Positions 32,929-43,181 are shown, numbered from the stretch's first letter. The stretch is DNA of 64,000 bases from an uncultured Oscillospiraceae bacterium (GCA_934462925.1 CAKSIT010000001.1:1-64000); one strand, 5' to 3'. Notes: generated by a model not told the origin, from the sequence alone. A program made the numbers and translations.

Positions 32929-33158
32929 GGGAACATCTAAAAACTGGTTTGAAAAGGGAAAATGGGTAGAGTGCGCCGAATGCGAGGAAAGCCGACGAAG
33001 TAAGGCTTGATGCCTTACAAGGAGGCGCAACACGACGTTGCGAAGCGAAATAACCGAGTGACGGCACGGACGCCGTCACATCAGAAATTTCGCTTGTTGA
33101 CTGAAGCAGGCGGTGTGCTATACACATTTTCACTCAAACGAGTTTTTTAGAGGTGACC
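32929..33158 (-). repeat. Family B MITE-like element (B2)
   Basis: A 230-bp inverted copy of B1, with both terminal repeats (ACATCTAAAAACTGGTTTGA at the left; CTCAAACGAGTTTTTTAGAG at the right) and the same internal hairpins. TTA-type flanks suggest a 3-bp target duplication. It lies between the candidate RNA and rnj. Confidence 0.9.
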
Positions 33159-33269
33159 TAAATAGAGAAAAATATCACGCAATGGGAAAACAATGCCGCT
33201 GCGCGCAGGAGCGTTCTGCGCGGGCAGGGCTGCGCTGTGCCGCGTTTTCCCGAAGAAAGGAATGTTTTA

Positions 33270-35207
33270 ATGGGATTACTTACCAACAATAAGCTGTTGA
33301 CAGAAACCGAGAGCATAGCTCCCAAGAAAAAGCAGGAACAGCCCGCGCAGAAAACCGCGCCCAAGGCCGCCGCACCCGTGCAGAAGTCCGCGAAGCCGCG
33401 CGCAAAGGCAAACGTGCCTGTAAAGAAGTTCCGCGCGCCCGTTGCGGCAAAGCCCGTACTTACCGACAGGCGCGCCGCGCAGAAGGACGCGCAGAAAGAC
33501 GCGCGCCAGCCTAAGCCCGCAGCAAAGCGCCCGCAGCGCGAGGTGCGCTCCGCGCCCGTGAAGTTTGCGGCGCTCGGCGGCCTTAACGAGATAGGCAAGA
33601 ACCTTTACGTGTACGAGTGCTGCAACGATATGTTCATTGTGGACTGCGGCCTTGCGTTCCCCGACGAGGAAATGCCGGGCGTAGACCTTGTAGTGCCCGA
33701 TTTCACCTACCTTGAAAAGAACAGGGAGCGCTTCCGCGGCATTGTGATAACCCACGGCCACGAGGACCACATAGGCGCGCTGCCGTACCTGCTCAAGAAG
33801 ATAAACGTGCCGATTTACGGCACGCGGCTTACGCTCGGTCTTGTAGAGGGCAAGCTTAAGGAACACGGGCTGCTGTCGCAGGCTTCCCTTAACGTGGTAG
33901 AGCCGCGCCAGAACGTGAAAATGGGCTGTATGTCCGTGGAGTTTATCCGCGTTAACCACTCTATCCCCGATTCCTGCGCGCTTGCAATACACACGCCCGC
34001 GGGCGTTATCGTGCATACGGGCGACTTCAAGGTGGACTACACCCCCATAGAGGGCGGCATAATCGACCTTGCGCGCTTCGGCGAGCTTGGCAACAGGGGC
34101 GTGCTTGCGCTTATGAGCGAAAGCACCAACGCGGAGCGCCCGGGCTACACAAAGAGCGAGCGCAGCGTTGGCGAGAGCTTCCGCAAGCTGTTTAACGACG
34201 CGGAGGGCAAGCGTATCATCATCGCGACGTTCTCCAGCAATATCCACCGCATTCAGCAGATAATAGACGAGGCGGTAAAGCACGGCAGGCGCGTTGCGGT
34301 GTCGGGCAGAAGCATGACAAACGTAATAGCAAAGGCGGTAGAGCTTAACTACATCAAAGTTCCCGAGGGTACGCTTATAGACATAGAGGACGTGAACCGC
34401 TACCGCCCCGAGCAGCTTGTAATCGCTACAACAGGCAGTCAGGGCGAGCCGCTGTCCGCCCTTTCAAGAATGTCGTCGGGCGACCACAGGCAGGTTACCA
34501 TCACCCCCAACGACTTTATCATAATTTCCGCAAACCCCATACCCGGCAACGAAAAGCTTGTGACAAAGGTTGTAAACGAGCTTATGAAGCAGGGCGCGGA
34601 GGTAATATATGAAAGTATGTACGAGGTACACGTTTCGGGCCACGCGTGTCAGGACGAGCTTAAGATGATGATATCCCTTACAAAGCCCAAGTTCTTTATC
34701 CCGATACACGGCGAGTACAAGCACATGAAAAAGCACGCGAAGCTTGCGATGGGCATGGGCATTCCCGAGGAGAACATCTTCATATGCGATTTGGGGCAGA
34801 TGGTTGAAACGGACGGCGTGGAGATGAAGTTCACGGGTACTGTGCCGTCGGGCAGGGTAATGGTAGACGGCTTTGGCGTGGGCGACGTGGGCAGCGTTGT
34901 GCTGCGCGACAGAAAGCACCTTGCCGAGGACGGCGTTATGATAATCGTAGCGACTATCGAGCGCGAGAGCGGCAGAGTCCTTGCAGGACCGGATATAGTA
35001 TCGAGGGGCTTTGTTTACGTGCGCGAAAGCGAGGCGCTCATAGACGAGGCGAAGCAGCTGATGAAGCAGGTAATGGACAACTGCGCGCAGCGCAACGTCC
35101 GCGAGTGGGGCAACATCAAGTCCGCCATGCGCGACGCGCTTTCGGACTACATCTACCAGAAAACAAAGCGCAGCCCGATGATACTTCCCGTTATTATGGA
35201 GGTTTAA
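33270..35207 (+). CDS. rnj: Ribonuclease J
   Basis: A 645-aa metallo-beta-lactamase/beta-CASP nuclease with 5'-3' exonuclease and endonuclease activity in mRNA turnover and rRNA maturation. The metal site HGHEDHIG is at about residue 175, HTGDFKVD at about 260, and the beta-CASP motifs ATTGSQGEP and SGHACQDELK follow. Residues 1-90 are a Lys/Pro/Ala-rich basic extension not found in short RNase J forms, perhaps an RNA- or partner-binding tail. ATG 33270 follows GAAAGGA. It heads a chain of genes to ftsH. Confidence 0.95.
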   Translation: MGLLTNNKLLTETESIAPKKKQEQPAQKTAPKAAAPVQKSAKPRAKANVPVKKFRAPVAAKPVLTDRRAAQKDAQKDARQPKPAAKRPQREVRSAPVKFAALGGLNEIGKNLYVYECCNDMFIVDCGLAFPDEEMPGVDLVVPDFTYLEKNRERFRGIVITHGHEDHIGALPYLLKKINVPIYGTRLTLGLVEGKLKEHGLLSQASLNVVEPRQNVKMGCMSVEFIRVNHSIPDSCALAIHTPAGVIVHTGDFKVDYTPIEGGIIDLARFGELGNRGVLALMSESTNAERPGYTKSERSVGESFRKLFNDAEGKRIIIATFSSNIHRIQQIIDEAVKHGRRVAVSGRSMTNVIAKAVELNYIKVPEGTLIDIEDVNRYRPEQLVIATTGSQGEPLSALSRMSSGDHRQVTITPNDFIIISANPIPGNEKLVTKVVNELMKQGAEVIYESMYEVHVSGHACQDELKMMISLTKPKFFIPIHGEYKHMKKHAKLAMGMGIPEENIFICDLGQMVETDGVEMKFTGTVPSGRVMVDGFGVGDVGSVVLRDRKHLAEDGVMIIVATIERESGRVLAGPDIVSRGFVYVRESEALIDEAKQLMKQVMDNCAQRNVREWGNIKSAMRDALSDYIYQKTKRSPMILPVIMEV

Positions 35208-35228
35208 GGCGCTTGAGGGGGTGCTTGC

Positions 35229-37322
35229 TTGAAGAATCTATATAAGAGCGGCGTGCTGCTTATTGCGGTGGGCGCGCTGGTTATCATGCTGATAACGCTC
35301 GATTTCTACCTTTTCAGCGATAACCCGCTGGTGTTCTGGGTATCGTTCCCGATACTGCTTGCGGCTTCGGCACTTGCGGTGGGAAAGCTTATGCAGATAC
35401 GCAGCAGCGAGCGGTGGTATTTCGAGCAGATAAACGACGCCATACGCAGCTCTGACAGCATGACGCTCGTAAGCTTCCCGCTGCCCGTTGCGGTAGTCGA
35501 TTCGCAGGACTGCATGATATGGGCGAACACGCGCTTTGAGGAGTGCTTCTTCAAGCCCGGCGAGGACGAGAACAGCTTAAGCGTTATCACCGACAACCCG
35601 CTGGAGCTTCTCGCGGGGCGCGAGATAGAGTACAACGGCAGGTGGTTTCGCGTTTATACGGACAGACACGAGTTTACGCTTGTGGACAACAAGGTGACTA
35701 TGATTTCCGCCAAACCCGCGGAGGACGCGGAAAACGGCGTTGAAAGCCGCCTTACGGTGCTTGTCTTCGAGGAGATAACCGACTATAAGCAGCTTAAAAA
35801 GACCGCCGAGCTTACAAAGCCCGTTGTAATGGTGCTTATGGTGGACAACTACGAGGAGCTGCTTTCGGGCGCAAAGGAGAGCGAGCGCGCAAAGGTAACT
35901 ATCGAGGTGGACAGGCTCATAGAGGACTACTTCTCCGAAAAAAAGGCGGTTCTCCGCAAAATCTCGGTGGACAAGTTCCTTATCGTGCTTGAGGAGCAGT
36001 ACCTGCGCGAGATGATAGCCGAGAAAATGTCCATCATAAATAAGGCGCACGAGATAATCGTGCGTGAAAGAGCCGTGGTAACGCTCTCTATAGGCGTCGG
36101 CGCTACGGCGCAGTCGCTTTCGGAGGGCGAGCGCTTCGCCGAGGAAATGCTTGAAAAGGCGCTCGACAGGGGCGGCGACCAGGCGCTTGTAAAGACCGCG
36201 AACGGCTTTACGGCGTTCGGCGCGGCTTCACCCGGGCGCGAGCGCACGGGCAAGGTAAAGATTCGCCTTGCCGCGGAGAATATACGCTCCCTTATAAACA
36301 CCGCGGACACGGTGTACATAATGGGACACAGCTACAGCGACTTTGACAGCGCAGGCTCTGCGATAGGGCTTGCGTGCGCGATAAGGCGGCTAGGCAAGCC
36401 CGCGTACGCGGTGGCGCGCTTTACAGACCCGCGCAAGACCAACGCCAAGGCGCTTTTCGACCGCTTTGCGGATTACACCTCGCTCGGCTACGACTCTGCG
36501 CTCATAATCGAACCCGAGGAAGCAAAGAGCTTTTTCACGCCCGATTCGGTGCTGATAATAGTCGATACGCACATAGCCAAAAAGGTGGAAGACCCCGAGC
36601 TGCTTGAAAAGTGCGACGCCTCTCACCTTGTGGTAATAGACCACCACAGGCTGAGCGCGGGCGCTATCACGGACTACGCGGTGCGCTGCCACGAGAGCAA
36701 CGCTTCTTCTGCGGCGGAGCTTGTAACGGAGCTTGTGCAGTATTTTTCAGCGGGAACGCTGCTTGCCGCGCCCGAGGCGGGCGCGCTGCTGTCGGGCATA
36801 ATGCTTGACACAAAGGACTTTGTAATGCGCTGCGGCGTATCCACGTTCGAGGCGGCGGCGTATCTCAAAAAGCTTGGCGCGGACACCATATCCGTAAAGA
36901 AGCTTTTCGACACCACGATAGAGAGCAAAACGCGCCGCTCGGACATAATAGCGGCGGCGAAGATATACCACAAATGCTGCGCTGTATCGCTTGTGGAGGA
37001 GGACTTCGCGGGGATACGCGTGGTATGCTCGCAGGCGGCGGACGAAATGCTCTACATTGAGAACGTGGACGCGGCGTTCACCATATACCCGATAGAGGGC
37101 GGGTGGTGCATAAGCGCGCGCTCGTTCGGCACGGTAAACGTGCAGGTGATAATGGAGGCGCTGGGCAACAAAAAGGACGACGGCGGCGGCCACCAGTCCA
37201 TGGCGGGCGCGCAGCTTTACGGCATAACCGCGCAGGAGGCGCTCGAGCGGCTTTACGCTGCGATAGACGAGTATTTCGCCCCGCCCGAGGAAGCCGTTGA
37301 CAAGACCGAAAAAGGCAACTGA
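35229..37322 (+). CDS. gdpP: Cyclic-di-AMP phosphodiesterase GdpP
   Basis: A 697-aa membrane phosphodiesterase that hydrolyses c-di-AMP. Two N-terminal membrane helices (residues 8-55), a degenerate PAS domain, a degenerate GGDEF domain ([13 protein letters not shown]) and a DHH/DHHA1 catalytic part ([32 protein letters not shown]) stand in the family order. A TTG at 35229 is the start, with GAGGGGG upstream; no ATG fits. It lies between rnj and rplI, as in many Firmicutes. Confidence 0.95.
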   Translation: MKNLYKSGVLLIAVGALVIMLITLDFYLFSDNPLVFWVSFPILLAASALAVGKLMQIRSSERWYFEQINDAIRSSDSMTLVSFPLPVAVVDSQDCMIWANTRFEECFFKPGEDENSLSVITDNPLELLAGREIEYNGRWFRVYTDRHEFTLVDNKVTMISAKPAEDAENGVESRLTVLVFEEITDYKQLKKTAELTKPVVMVLMVDNYEELLSGAKESERAKVTIEVDRLIEDYFSEKKAVLRKISVDKFLIVLEEQYLREMIAEKMSIINKAHEIIVRERAVVTLSIGVGATAQSLSEGERFAEEMLEKALDRGGDQALVKTANGFTAFGAASPGRERTGKVKIRLAAENIRSLINTADTVYIMGHSYSDFDSAGSAIGLACAIRRLGKPAYAVARFTDPRKTNAKALFDRFADYTSLGYDSALIIEPEEAKSFFTPDSVLIIVDTHIAKKVEDPELLEKCDASHLVVIDHHRLSAGAITDYAVRCHESNASSAAELVTELVQYFSAGTLLAAPEAGALLSGIMLDTKDFVMRCGVSTFEAAAYLKKLGADTISVKKLFDTTIESKTRRSDIIAAAKIYHKCCAVSLVEEDFAGIRVVCSQAADEMLYIENVDAAFTIYPIEGGWCISARSFGTVNVQVIMEALGNKKDDGGGHQSMAGAQLYGITAQEALERLYAAIDEYFAPPEEAVDKTEKGN

Positions 37323-37341
37323 TAATACGGAGGACAAAACG

Positions 37342-37788
37342 ATGAAGGTAATACTTTTACAGGACGTACAGGGAACAGGCAAAAAGGGCGAGGTAAAGGA
37401 AGTAAAGGACGGCTACGCCATCAACTGCCTTATCAAAAAGGGGCTTGCGCAGGAGGCTACCGCAAAGAACCTCAACCTGCTTCAGGGTCAGCGCGACCAC
37501 GCGCAGCACAAGATAGACGTTGACGTTGCAAACGCTAAGGACATAGCTTCAAAGCTCGAGGGCAAGACCGTTACGGTTACCGCAAAGGCGGGGCAGAACG
37601 GCAGGCTTTTCGGCACGGTGACGTCCAAGGAGGTTTCCGCTGCGATAAAGCAGGGGCTGGGCTGCGACGTTGACAAGAAGAAGATAAACCTTTCTTCAAA
37701 GATAGAGGGCTTCGGCACGTTTTCTGCGGAGGCGCGGCTCTACGCGGGCGTTACCGCAAAGTTTACGGTAGCCGTAACGGAGGGCTGA
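37342..37788 (+). CDS. rplI: Ribosomal protein bL9
   Basis: A 148-aa large-subunit protein with the N-terminal rRNA-binding domain ([20 protein letters not shown]), the long connecting helix and a C-terminal domain ([16 protein letters not shown]). The start has GGAGG. It lies 19 nt after gdpP and 1 nt before dnaB, the classic gdpP-rplI-dnaB order. Confidence 0.97.
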   Translation: MKVILLQDVQGTGKKGEVKEVKDGYAINCLIKKGLAQEATAKNLNLLQGQRDHAQHKIDVDVANAKDIASKLEGKTVTVTAKAGQNGRLFGTVTSKEVSAAIKQGLGCDVDKKKINLSSKIEGFGTFSAEARLYAGVTAKFTVAVTEG

Positions 37789-37789
37789 G

Positions 37790-39181
37790 ATGGCTGAGTA
37801 TGACCTTTCGGGTATGAACCTGCCGTTCAGCCTTGACGCGGAGCAGTCCGTGCTGGGCGCGGTGCTTATGGACCAGAACGCCATGACGGAGGTTATTGGC
37901 GTGCTTCACCCCGAGCATTTTTATGTCGAGCTGAACCGCAGCATATACGCTGTGCTGGTGCAGATGAACATGAGCAGCCAGTCTATCGACATCATAACCG
38001 TACTCGAAAACGTCATGCGGCAGGGACTTTTTGAAACCGCAGAGCAGGCGAAGGAGTACCTCGCAAAGCTCATGCAGTCCGTGCCGAGCATTTCCTCGGT
38101 GGCAAAGTACGCCGAGATAATCCGCGACAAATTCGTGCTGCGAAGCCTTATCTTCACGGCGCGCGAAATAATGGACGCTGCGTCCTCGGGCGCGGAGGAC
38201 GTAAACGCCATTGTAGACCTCGCGGAGCAGAAGATATTCGACATAAGAAGCGGCGAGGAAAACAAGGACTTAACGCACATATCGAGCATAGTTTTCGAGC
38301 GCGTAAAGGCGCTTGACGAGCTTGCGCGCTCCTCTGCGGCGAACGGCGGGCAGCCCGTTATGACGGGGCAGTCCACGGGCTTTATGGAGGTAGACAAGAA
38401 GATTTTCGGGCTTAACCCCTCGGACCTTATCATTCTCGCGGCGCGCCCGGGTATGGGTAAAACCTCGTTTGCAATGAACGTCGCGGTAAACACCGCGAAA
38501 AAATACCGCGACAAGGCGGTCTGCGTGTTCAGCCTTGAAATGTCCAAGGAGCAGATAGTATCGAGAATGATAAGCAGCGAGGCGCTGCTGCCGTCGGACT
38601 CGATAAAAACGGGCAGAATAGAAACCGCAAAGTGGAACGACGTTATCACCGCGGCAGAGATACTCGTGCAGCTTCCAATTTACATCGACGACACGCCCGG
38701 TACTAACGCTTCTGCGATAAAGTCGAAGCTGCGCAGGATAAAGAACTTAGGCGTTGTAATAATAGACTATCTCCAGCTCATGACGTCCGTTAAGAACTAC
38801 AACGGCAACCGCGTCGCGGAGATTTCCGAGATAACGCGAAACCTCAAAGTGCTTGCAAAGGAGCTTAACGTACCCGTTATAGCGCTTTCGCAGCTTGCCA
38901 GAGGCCCTGAGCAGCGCGACGACAAGCGCCCGCTTCTGTCGGACCTGCGCGACTCGGGTTCTATCGAGCAGGACGCGGACATCGTGCTGTTTCTCTACCG
39001 CAACGCCTACTACAAAAAGGACGACCCGAACCCCAATGTAAGCGAGTGCATAGTCGCCAAAAACCGCCACGGCGAAACAGGCACGGCGTACCTTGGCTGG
39101 GACGGCCAGTTCACCAAATTCAGAAATGTTGACGTGCGGCACATTAACACGCAGCAGGGACAGGACGGCGCAGGGCAATGA
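37790..39181 (+). CDS. dnaB: Replicative DNA helicase DnaB
   Basis: A 463-aa hexameric helicase (called DnaC in Bacillus). The N-terminal collar domain (SLDAEQSVLGAVLMD) precedes a RecA-like motor with Walker A ARPGMGKTSFAMN, Walker B VVIIDYLQLM, and the arginine-finger region QDADIVLFLYR. Length is normal, with no intein. It is translationally coupled to rplI and overlaps tilS by 4 nt. Confidence 0.97.
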   Translation: MAEYDLSGMNLPFSLDAEQSVLGAVLMDQNAMTEVIGVLHPEHFYVELNRSIYAVLVQMNMSSQSIDIITVLENVMRQGLFETAEQAKEYLAKLMQSVPSISSVAKYAEIIRDKFVLRSLIFTAREIMDAASSGAEDVNAIVDLAEQKIFDIRSGEENKDLTHISSIVFERVKALDELARSSAANGGQPVMTGQSTGFMEVDKKIFGLNPSDLIILAARPGMGKTSFAMNVAVNTAKKYRDKAVCVFSLEMSKEQIVSRMISSEALLPSDSIKTGRIETAKWNDVITAAEILVQLPIYIDDTPGTNASAIKSKLRRIKNLGVVIIDYLQLMTSVKNYNGNRVAEISEITRNLKVLAKELNVPVIALSQLARGPEQRDDKRPLLSDLRDSGSIEQDADIVLFLYRNAYYKKDDPNPNVSECIVAKNRHGETGTAYLGWDGQFTKFRNVDVRHINTQQGQDGAGQ

Positions 39182-40161
39182 CGGAGCTTGTAACACGCGT
39201 GAGCGAGGCGGTGGAGCGCTTTGGTATGCTGCATAGCGGCGACTGCGCGGCGGTGGCGCTCTCGGGCGGCGCGGACAGCGTGTCGCTTTTGTACGCGCTT
39301 AAGGAGCTGGAGCGGCCGCTTGGGATAACGTTGAGCGCGGTACACATAAACCACTGCCTGCGCGGCGAGGAGAGCGACGGCGACGAGCGCTTCTGCCGAG
39401 AGCTGTGCGAGCGGTTCGGCGTTGCGCTTAAGGTGTACAGGATAGACGTGCTTTCGCTGCGTGAAAAGCACGAGAGCGTTGAGGAATGCGCGCGCCGCGC
39501 AAGGTACGGCGCGTTTTCGCAGACGCTCGACGAGCTTGGCGGGCGCGCGTTTATAGCGACTGCGCACAACGCGGGCGACAGCGCTGAAACCATGCTTATA
39601 AACCTTATGCGCGGCACGGGGCTTAAGGGCTTGTGCGGCGTGCCGCCCGTGCGCGGCAGGTTCGTCCGCCCGCTTATTTACTGCACCCGCGCAATGGTGG
39701 AGGACTACCTGCGCTCAATGGGGCAGGAGTGGGTGACGGACAGCACAAACCTTAGCGACGACTACACCCGCAACAGGGTGCGGCACATAATAATCCCCGA
39801 AATGGAGCGGATAAACGGCGCGTTTTTCACCGCGGTTACCCGCGCGCAGGATTCGCTGCGAGAGGACAGCGACTTTCTTACCGTGCTTGCCGAGCGCGAG
39901 CTTGAAGCGGCGCGCAGCGGCAGGGGCTGGAACGCCGCCGCGCTTGCGGCTCTGCCCGCGCCCTTAAGAAGCCGCGCCGTAAGGAAGATACTTGCAGACG
40001 GCGGCATAGAGCCGAGCGCCCTGCGCATAAACACCGCCATCTCGCTGCTGGAAAAGCGCTCCGCGCGCTTTAACCCGTGCAGGGACAGGTTCTTTACGAT
40101 ACGCAAGGGCGTGTGTTTTGTCGAGCATATCGAGCAGCACTATAAAAAGCACGAAAAATGA
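39178..40161 (+). CDS. tilS: tRNA(Ile)-lysidine synthetase TilS
   Basis: A 327-aa N-type ATP pyrophosphatase that puts lysidine at C34 of tRNA-Ile(CAU), letting it read AUA. The PP-loop SGGADSVSLL is near residue 24; HINHCLRGEESDGDE and the TAHNAGDSAETMLINL region follow. The C-terminal substrate domain is shorter than in E. coli TilS, as in other small clostridial forms. AUA is used heavily in this window, which makes the enzyme important here. It overlaps dnaB by ATGA. Confidence 0.93.
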   Translation: MTELVTRVSEAVERFGMLHSGDCAAVALSGGADSVSLLYALKELERPLGITLSAVHINHCLRGEESDGDERFCRELCERFGVALKVYRIDVLSLREKHESVEECARRARYGAFSQTLDELGGRAFIATAHNAGDSAETMLINLMRGTGLKGLCGVPPVRGRFVRPLIYCTRAMVEDYLRSMGQEWVTDSTNLSDDYTRNRVRHIIIPEMERINGAFFTAVTRAQDSLREDSDFLTVLAERELEAARSGRGWNAAALAALPAPLRSRAVRKILADGGIEPSALRINTAISLLEKRSARFNPCRDRFFTIRKGVCFVEHIEQHYKKHEK

Positions 40162-40233
40162 CTGCAATAAGGGCGGATATTTGTGTGAAATTGCGTATTC
40201 GTGAAAAATTCATCAAATATTCACTTTAACTGT

Positions 40234-40287
40234 TTGCTTTTTTTCGGAATATATGGTATAATACATTTCGGGTAACTATACCCGAAA
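40234..40287 (+). promoter_or_regulatory. hpt promoter with hairpin at the start site
   Basis: TTGCTT (40234-40239), a 17-bp spacer with TGG just before the box, and TATAAT (40257-40262), an extended -10. The inverted repeat TTTCGGGTA/TACCCGAAA (40266-40274 with 40279-40287) lies at the predicted start of the RNA and may be an operator or a 5'-end stabilising hairpin. Confidence 0.7.
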
Positions 40288-40327
40288 ATGTGTGGAAAAG
40301 CCGCACACGCGGCAGGGAGGACAAAAG

Positions 40328-40861
40328 ATGTATATTCCCGAACAGGTCGAAAGCGTCCTGCTTAAAGAGGAAGAAATAAAGGAGCGCGTTCGTGCAATGG
40401 GCGCGCAGCTGACGCGCGAGTACGCGGACAAGAACCCGCTGTTCATCTGCGTGCTTAAAGGCTCTGTCGTATTTTTCGCAGACCTTATCCGCGAGATGGC
40501 GTGTCCGCTGGAAATAAACTTCCTGCGCGCTTCAAGCTACGGCGCAGGCACGGTGTCCTCGGGAAAGGTAGACCTTGAAATAGGCAAGGACATCAACTTT
40601 ACGGGTAGGCACGTTGTTATCGTGGAGGATATCCTCGACACGGCGCGCACTCTCTACAAGCTTAAGTCGGACATCTCGGAGCTTTCGCCCGCGTCGCTTA
40701 AGATAGTGACGCTTCTCGACAAGCCCTCGCGCAGGGTGGTCAAAGGCTTCAGCGCGGACCTTACGGGATTTGAGATTGACGACCTTTTCGTGGTGGGCTA
40801 CGGGCTTGACTGCGACGAGAAATACCGCAACCTGCCTTACGTAGGCGTTTTGCGTACATAA
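40328..40861 (+). CDS. hpt: Hypoxanthine phosphoribosyltransferase
   Basis: A 177-aa purine salvage enzyme that turns hypoxanthine (and usually guanine) plus PRPP into IMP or GMP. The PRPP loop VVIVEDILDTARTL, the flexible-loop FLRASSYGAGT and the base-binding DLFVVGYGLDCDEKYRNLP are intact. ATG 40328 has GGGAGGAC upstream. It stands between tilS and ftsH, a conserved order. Confidence 0.96.
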   Translation: MYIPEQVESVLLKEEEIKERVRAMGAQLTREYADKNPLFICVLKGSVVFFADLIREMACPLEINFLRASSYGAGTVSSGKVDLEIGKDINFTGRHVVIVEDILDTARTLYKLKSDISELSPASLKIVTLLDKPSRRVVKGFSADLTGFEIDDLFVVGYGLDCDEKYRNLPYVGVLRT

Positions 40862-40946
40862 TCCCCCCTTACGCTGTCATACATATGGACAGCCCATGCG
40901 AACATAATATTTCTAGGAATTATCCGTTTCCGGAAAGGCGGTTTAT

Positions 40947-42932
40947 ATGCAGTCAAACAAGTTCAGAGGTATAATAATCTATCTTGCTGTTATTCTTCTG
41001 CTGATTTTCGGGCTGGTGTCGGTGCTTAATCTTGCAAACAGCGCCGCTAACGGCTCTAAAAACGTTACCTACTCGGACGTTATAAAGGAATTTGACGAGC
41101 TTAACGTTTCGGGCTACACGCTCGACCTCGGCAGCGGCGAGCTTGTGTACGTCCTCAAGGGCAGCACCGAGGCGAAGAAGTACACAGTGCCGAACGTCAG
41201 CATATTCTTAAACGACATTAACAGCGGCTATAACGCAGAAGGGCAGGCGGCGACCTACCGCGTGCGCTACAACGAGGCAAACGAAGAACCGCTTGTAGAG
41301 GACTATATCCCGATTTCGGACAACACGTTCTTAACGAGCATACTGCCGTACCTGCTGCTTGTCGGCGTGATGATAGTGTTTACCGTTATCGTTATGCGCC
41401 AGACCACGGGCGGCGGAAAGATGAACAACTTCTCCCGCGCGAACGTGCGCCAGCAGACGGGCAAGAAAGTCACATTCAACGACGTTGCGGGCGCGGACGA
41501 GGAGAAGCAGGAGCTTGTGGAGATAGTAGACTACCTCAAAAACCCTGCAAAGTACCGCGAAATAGGCGCGAGAGTGCCGCGCGGCGTGCTTCTCGTAGGC
41601 CCTCCCGGAACGGGTAAGACGCTGCTTGCAAAGGCGGTAGCGGGAGAAGCGGGCGTTCCGTTCTTCTCAATAAGCGGTTCGGACTTCGTTGAGATGTTCG
41701 TAGGCGTGGGCGCTTCGCGCGTGCGCGACCTTTTCGAGCAGGCTAAGAAGCACACTCCCTCCATCATATTCATAGACGAGATTGACGCGGTGGGCAGACA
41801 GCGCGGCGCGGGTCTCGGCGGCGGCCACGACGAGCGCGAGCAGACGCTCAACCAGCTGCTTGTTGAAATGGACGGCTTTACCGAAAACGAAAACGTGATA
41901 GTAATGGCGGCGACAAACCGCCGCGACATACTCGACCCTGCGCTGCTGCGTCCGGGACGCTTCGACAGGCAGGTAGTCGTAAACTACCCCGACATCAAGG
42001 GCAGAGAGGAAATACTCAAAGTCCACACGCGCAACAAGAACATCGGTCCTGACGTTGACCTTAAGACCATTGCGGCAACCACCGCGGGCTTTACGGGCGC
42101 GGACCTTGAGAATCTTGTAAACGAGGCGGCGCTGCTTGCCGCGCGCGAGAACCGCAAGGCGGTTATACGCAAGGACATCGAAGAAGCGACGATAAAGGTA
42201 GTCGCAGGTCCTGAGAAAAAGAGCAAGGTGGTATCCCCCGAGGAAAAGCGCCTTACCGCTTATCACGAGTCGGGTCACGCGATAACCACATACTTCTGCC
42301 CCACGCAGGATAAGGTTCATCAGGTGTCCATTATTCCGCGCGGAATGGCGGGCGGCTTTACAATGCACGTCCCCGAAAAGGACAGGAGCTTTGTCACCAA
42401 GACCCACATGGAGGAGGAGATAATCGTACTCCTCGGCGGGCGCGCGGCGGAGCAGCTCATACTGGACGACATTTCCACGGGCGCTTCCAACGATATCGAG
42501 AGAGCGACGCAGGTTGCAAGAAACATGGTAACGCGCTACGGCTTCTCAGAGAAGCTCGGCCCGATACTTTACGGCAGCGAGAATCAGGAGGTATTCCTCG
42601 GCAGGGACTACTCGCAGGGCAAGAACTACTCCGAGAACGTTGCAAGCGAGATAGACGCGGAGATACGCGAGCTTATCGAAACGGGCTACGAAAAGGCCAA
42701 GGACATTCTGCGGCTTCACGGCGACCTGCTCGAGCGCTGCGCGCAGTACCTCATGCGCCACGAGAAGATAGACGGCCCTGACTTCTACAAGCTTATGGCG
42801 AACGAGATAGACCTTGACGGAAACAAGGTGTTCTTCAATACACAGCAGGAGGAAGAATCCACCGAACCCGCCGAGAGCGATTCCGAAAAGTCTGAAACGG
42901 CTCTTGATTCGGACGAAAACAAGGGCGAATAA
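40947..42932 (+). CDS. ftsH: ATP-dependent zinc metalloprotease FtsH
   Basis: A 661-aa membrane AAA+ protease for quality control of membrane and regulatory proteins. Two N-terminal helices (residues 8-28 and about 125-150) flank an extracytoplasmic domain of about 95 residues. The AAA+ domain has Walker A GPPGTGKT, Walker [10 protein letters not shown] and an SRH near [20 protein letters not shown]. The zinc site is HESGH. The tail is acidic and low in complexity. The terminator downstream is split by repeat A6. Confidence 0.97.
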   Translation: MQSNKFRGIIIYLAVILLLIFGLVSVLNLANSAANGSKNVTYSDVIKEFDELNVSGYTLDLGSGELVYVLKGSTEAKKYTVPNVSIFLNDINSGYNAEGQAATYRVRYNEANEEPLVEDYIPISDNTFLTSILPYLLLVGVMIVFTVIVMRQTTGGGKMNNFSRANVRQQTGKKVTFNDVAGADEEKQELVEIVDYLKNPAKYREIGARVPRGVLLVGPPGTGKTLLAKAVAGEAGVPFFSISGSDFVEMFVGVGASRVRDLFEQAKKHTPSIIFIDEIDAVGRQRGAGLGGGHDEREQTLNQLLVEMDGFTENENVIVMAATNRRDILDPALLRPGRFDRQVVVNYPDIKGREEILKVHTRNKNIGPDVDLKTIAATTAGFTGADLENLVNEAALLAARENRKAVIRKDIEEATIKVVAGPEKKSKVVSPEEKRLTAYHESGHAITTYFCPTQDKVHQVSIIPRGMAGGFTMHVPEKDRSFVTKTHMEEEIIVLLGGRAAEQLILDDISTGASNDIERATQVARNMVTRYGFSEKLGPILYGSENQEVFLGRDYSQGKNYSENVASEIDAEIRELIETGYEKAKDILRLHGDLLERCAQYLMRHEKIDGPDFYKLMANEIDLDGNKVFFNTQQEEESTEPAESDSEKSETALDSDENKGE

Positions 42933-42946
42933 ATAAAAAAAGCTTA

Positions 42947-42967
42947 AGCCGTCTTAAAAAGGCGGCT
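42947..42967 (+). terminator. Left copy of the ftsH terminator stem
   Basis: AGCCGTCTT/AAGGCGGCT (42947-42967, with GU pairing) is a hairpin 14 nt after the ftsH stop. It is repeated exactly, 21 of 21 bases, at 43157-43177. Confidence 0.85.
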
Positions 42968-43156
42968 CAGACCGTCGAAAAACCCCCATACGGGGGTTTC
43001 CCGACGGGGCATCCGCGCTGCGCGCACGGTTTGACGGCTTGCCGTCAAACCGCACACTTGCGCGGATAGAAGTGTTTTTTGCCTCGGGAAGCCCGAGGCA
43101 AAAAAGTGATTTCAAAGCCCGCATACGCGGGCAAAATTGATTTTTTCGACAAGCTG
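42968..43156 (+). repeat. Family A multi-hairpin element, full copy (A6)
   Basis: The clearest full copy, 189 bp. In order: CAGACCGTCGAAAAA end, CCCCCATACGGGGG hairpin, ATCCGCGC/GCGCGGAT stem enclosing GGTTTGACGG/CCGTCAAACC, TTTTTTGCCTCGGG/CCCGAGGCAAAAAA hairpin, AGCCCGC/GCGGGC hairpin, and TTTTTTCGACAAGCTG end. Its termini are inverted repeats (13 of 16 positions). It is flanked by 21-bp exact direct repeats that are themselves the ftsH terminator stem. Confidence 0.95.
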
Positions 43157-43181
43157 AGCCGTCTTAAAAAGGCGGCTTTTG
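43157..43181 (+). terminator. Right copy of the ftsH terminator with T-run
   Basis: The same 21-base hairpin as at 42947-42967, here followed by TTTT (43177-43180), so this copy keeps the terminator function. Confidence 0.85.

Noticed and set aside
32985..33040. Text resembling an RNase P RNA core (GAGGAAAGCCGACGAA)
   Set aside because: It lies inside the family B element, is present inverted in B1, and no other RNase P RNA landmarks are present.
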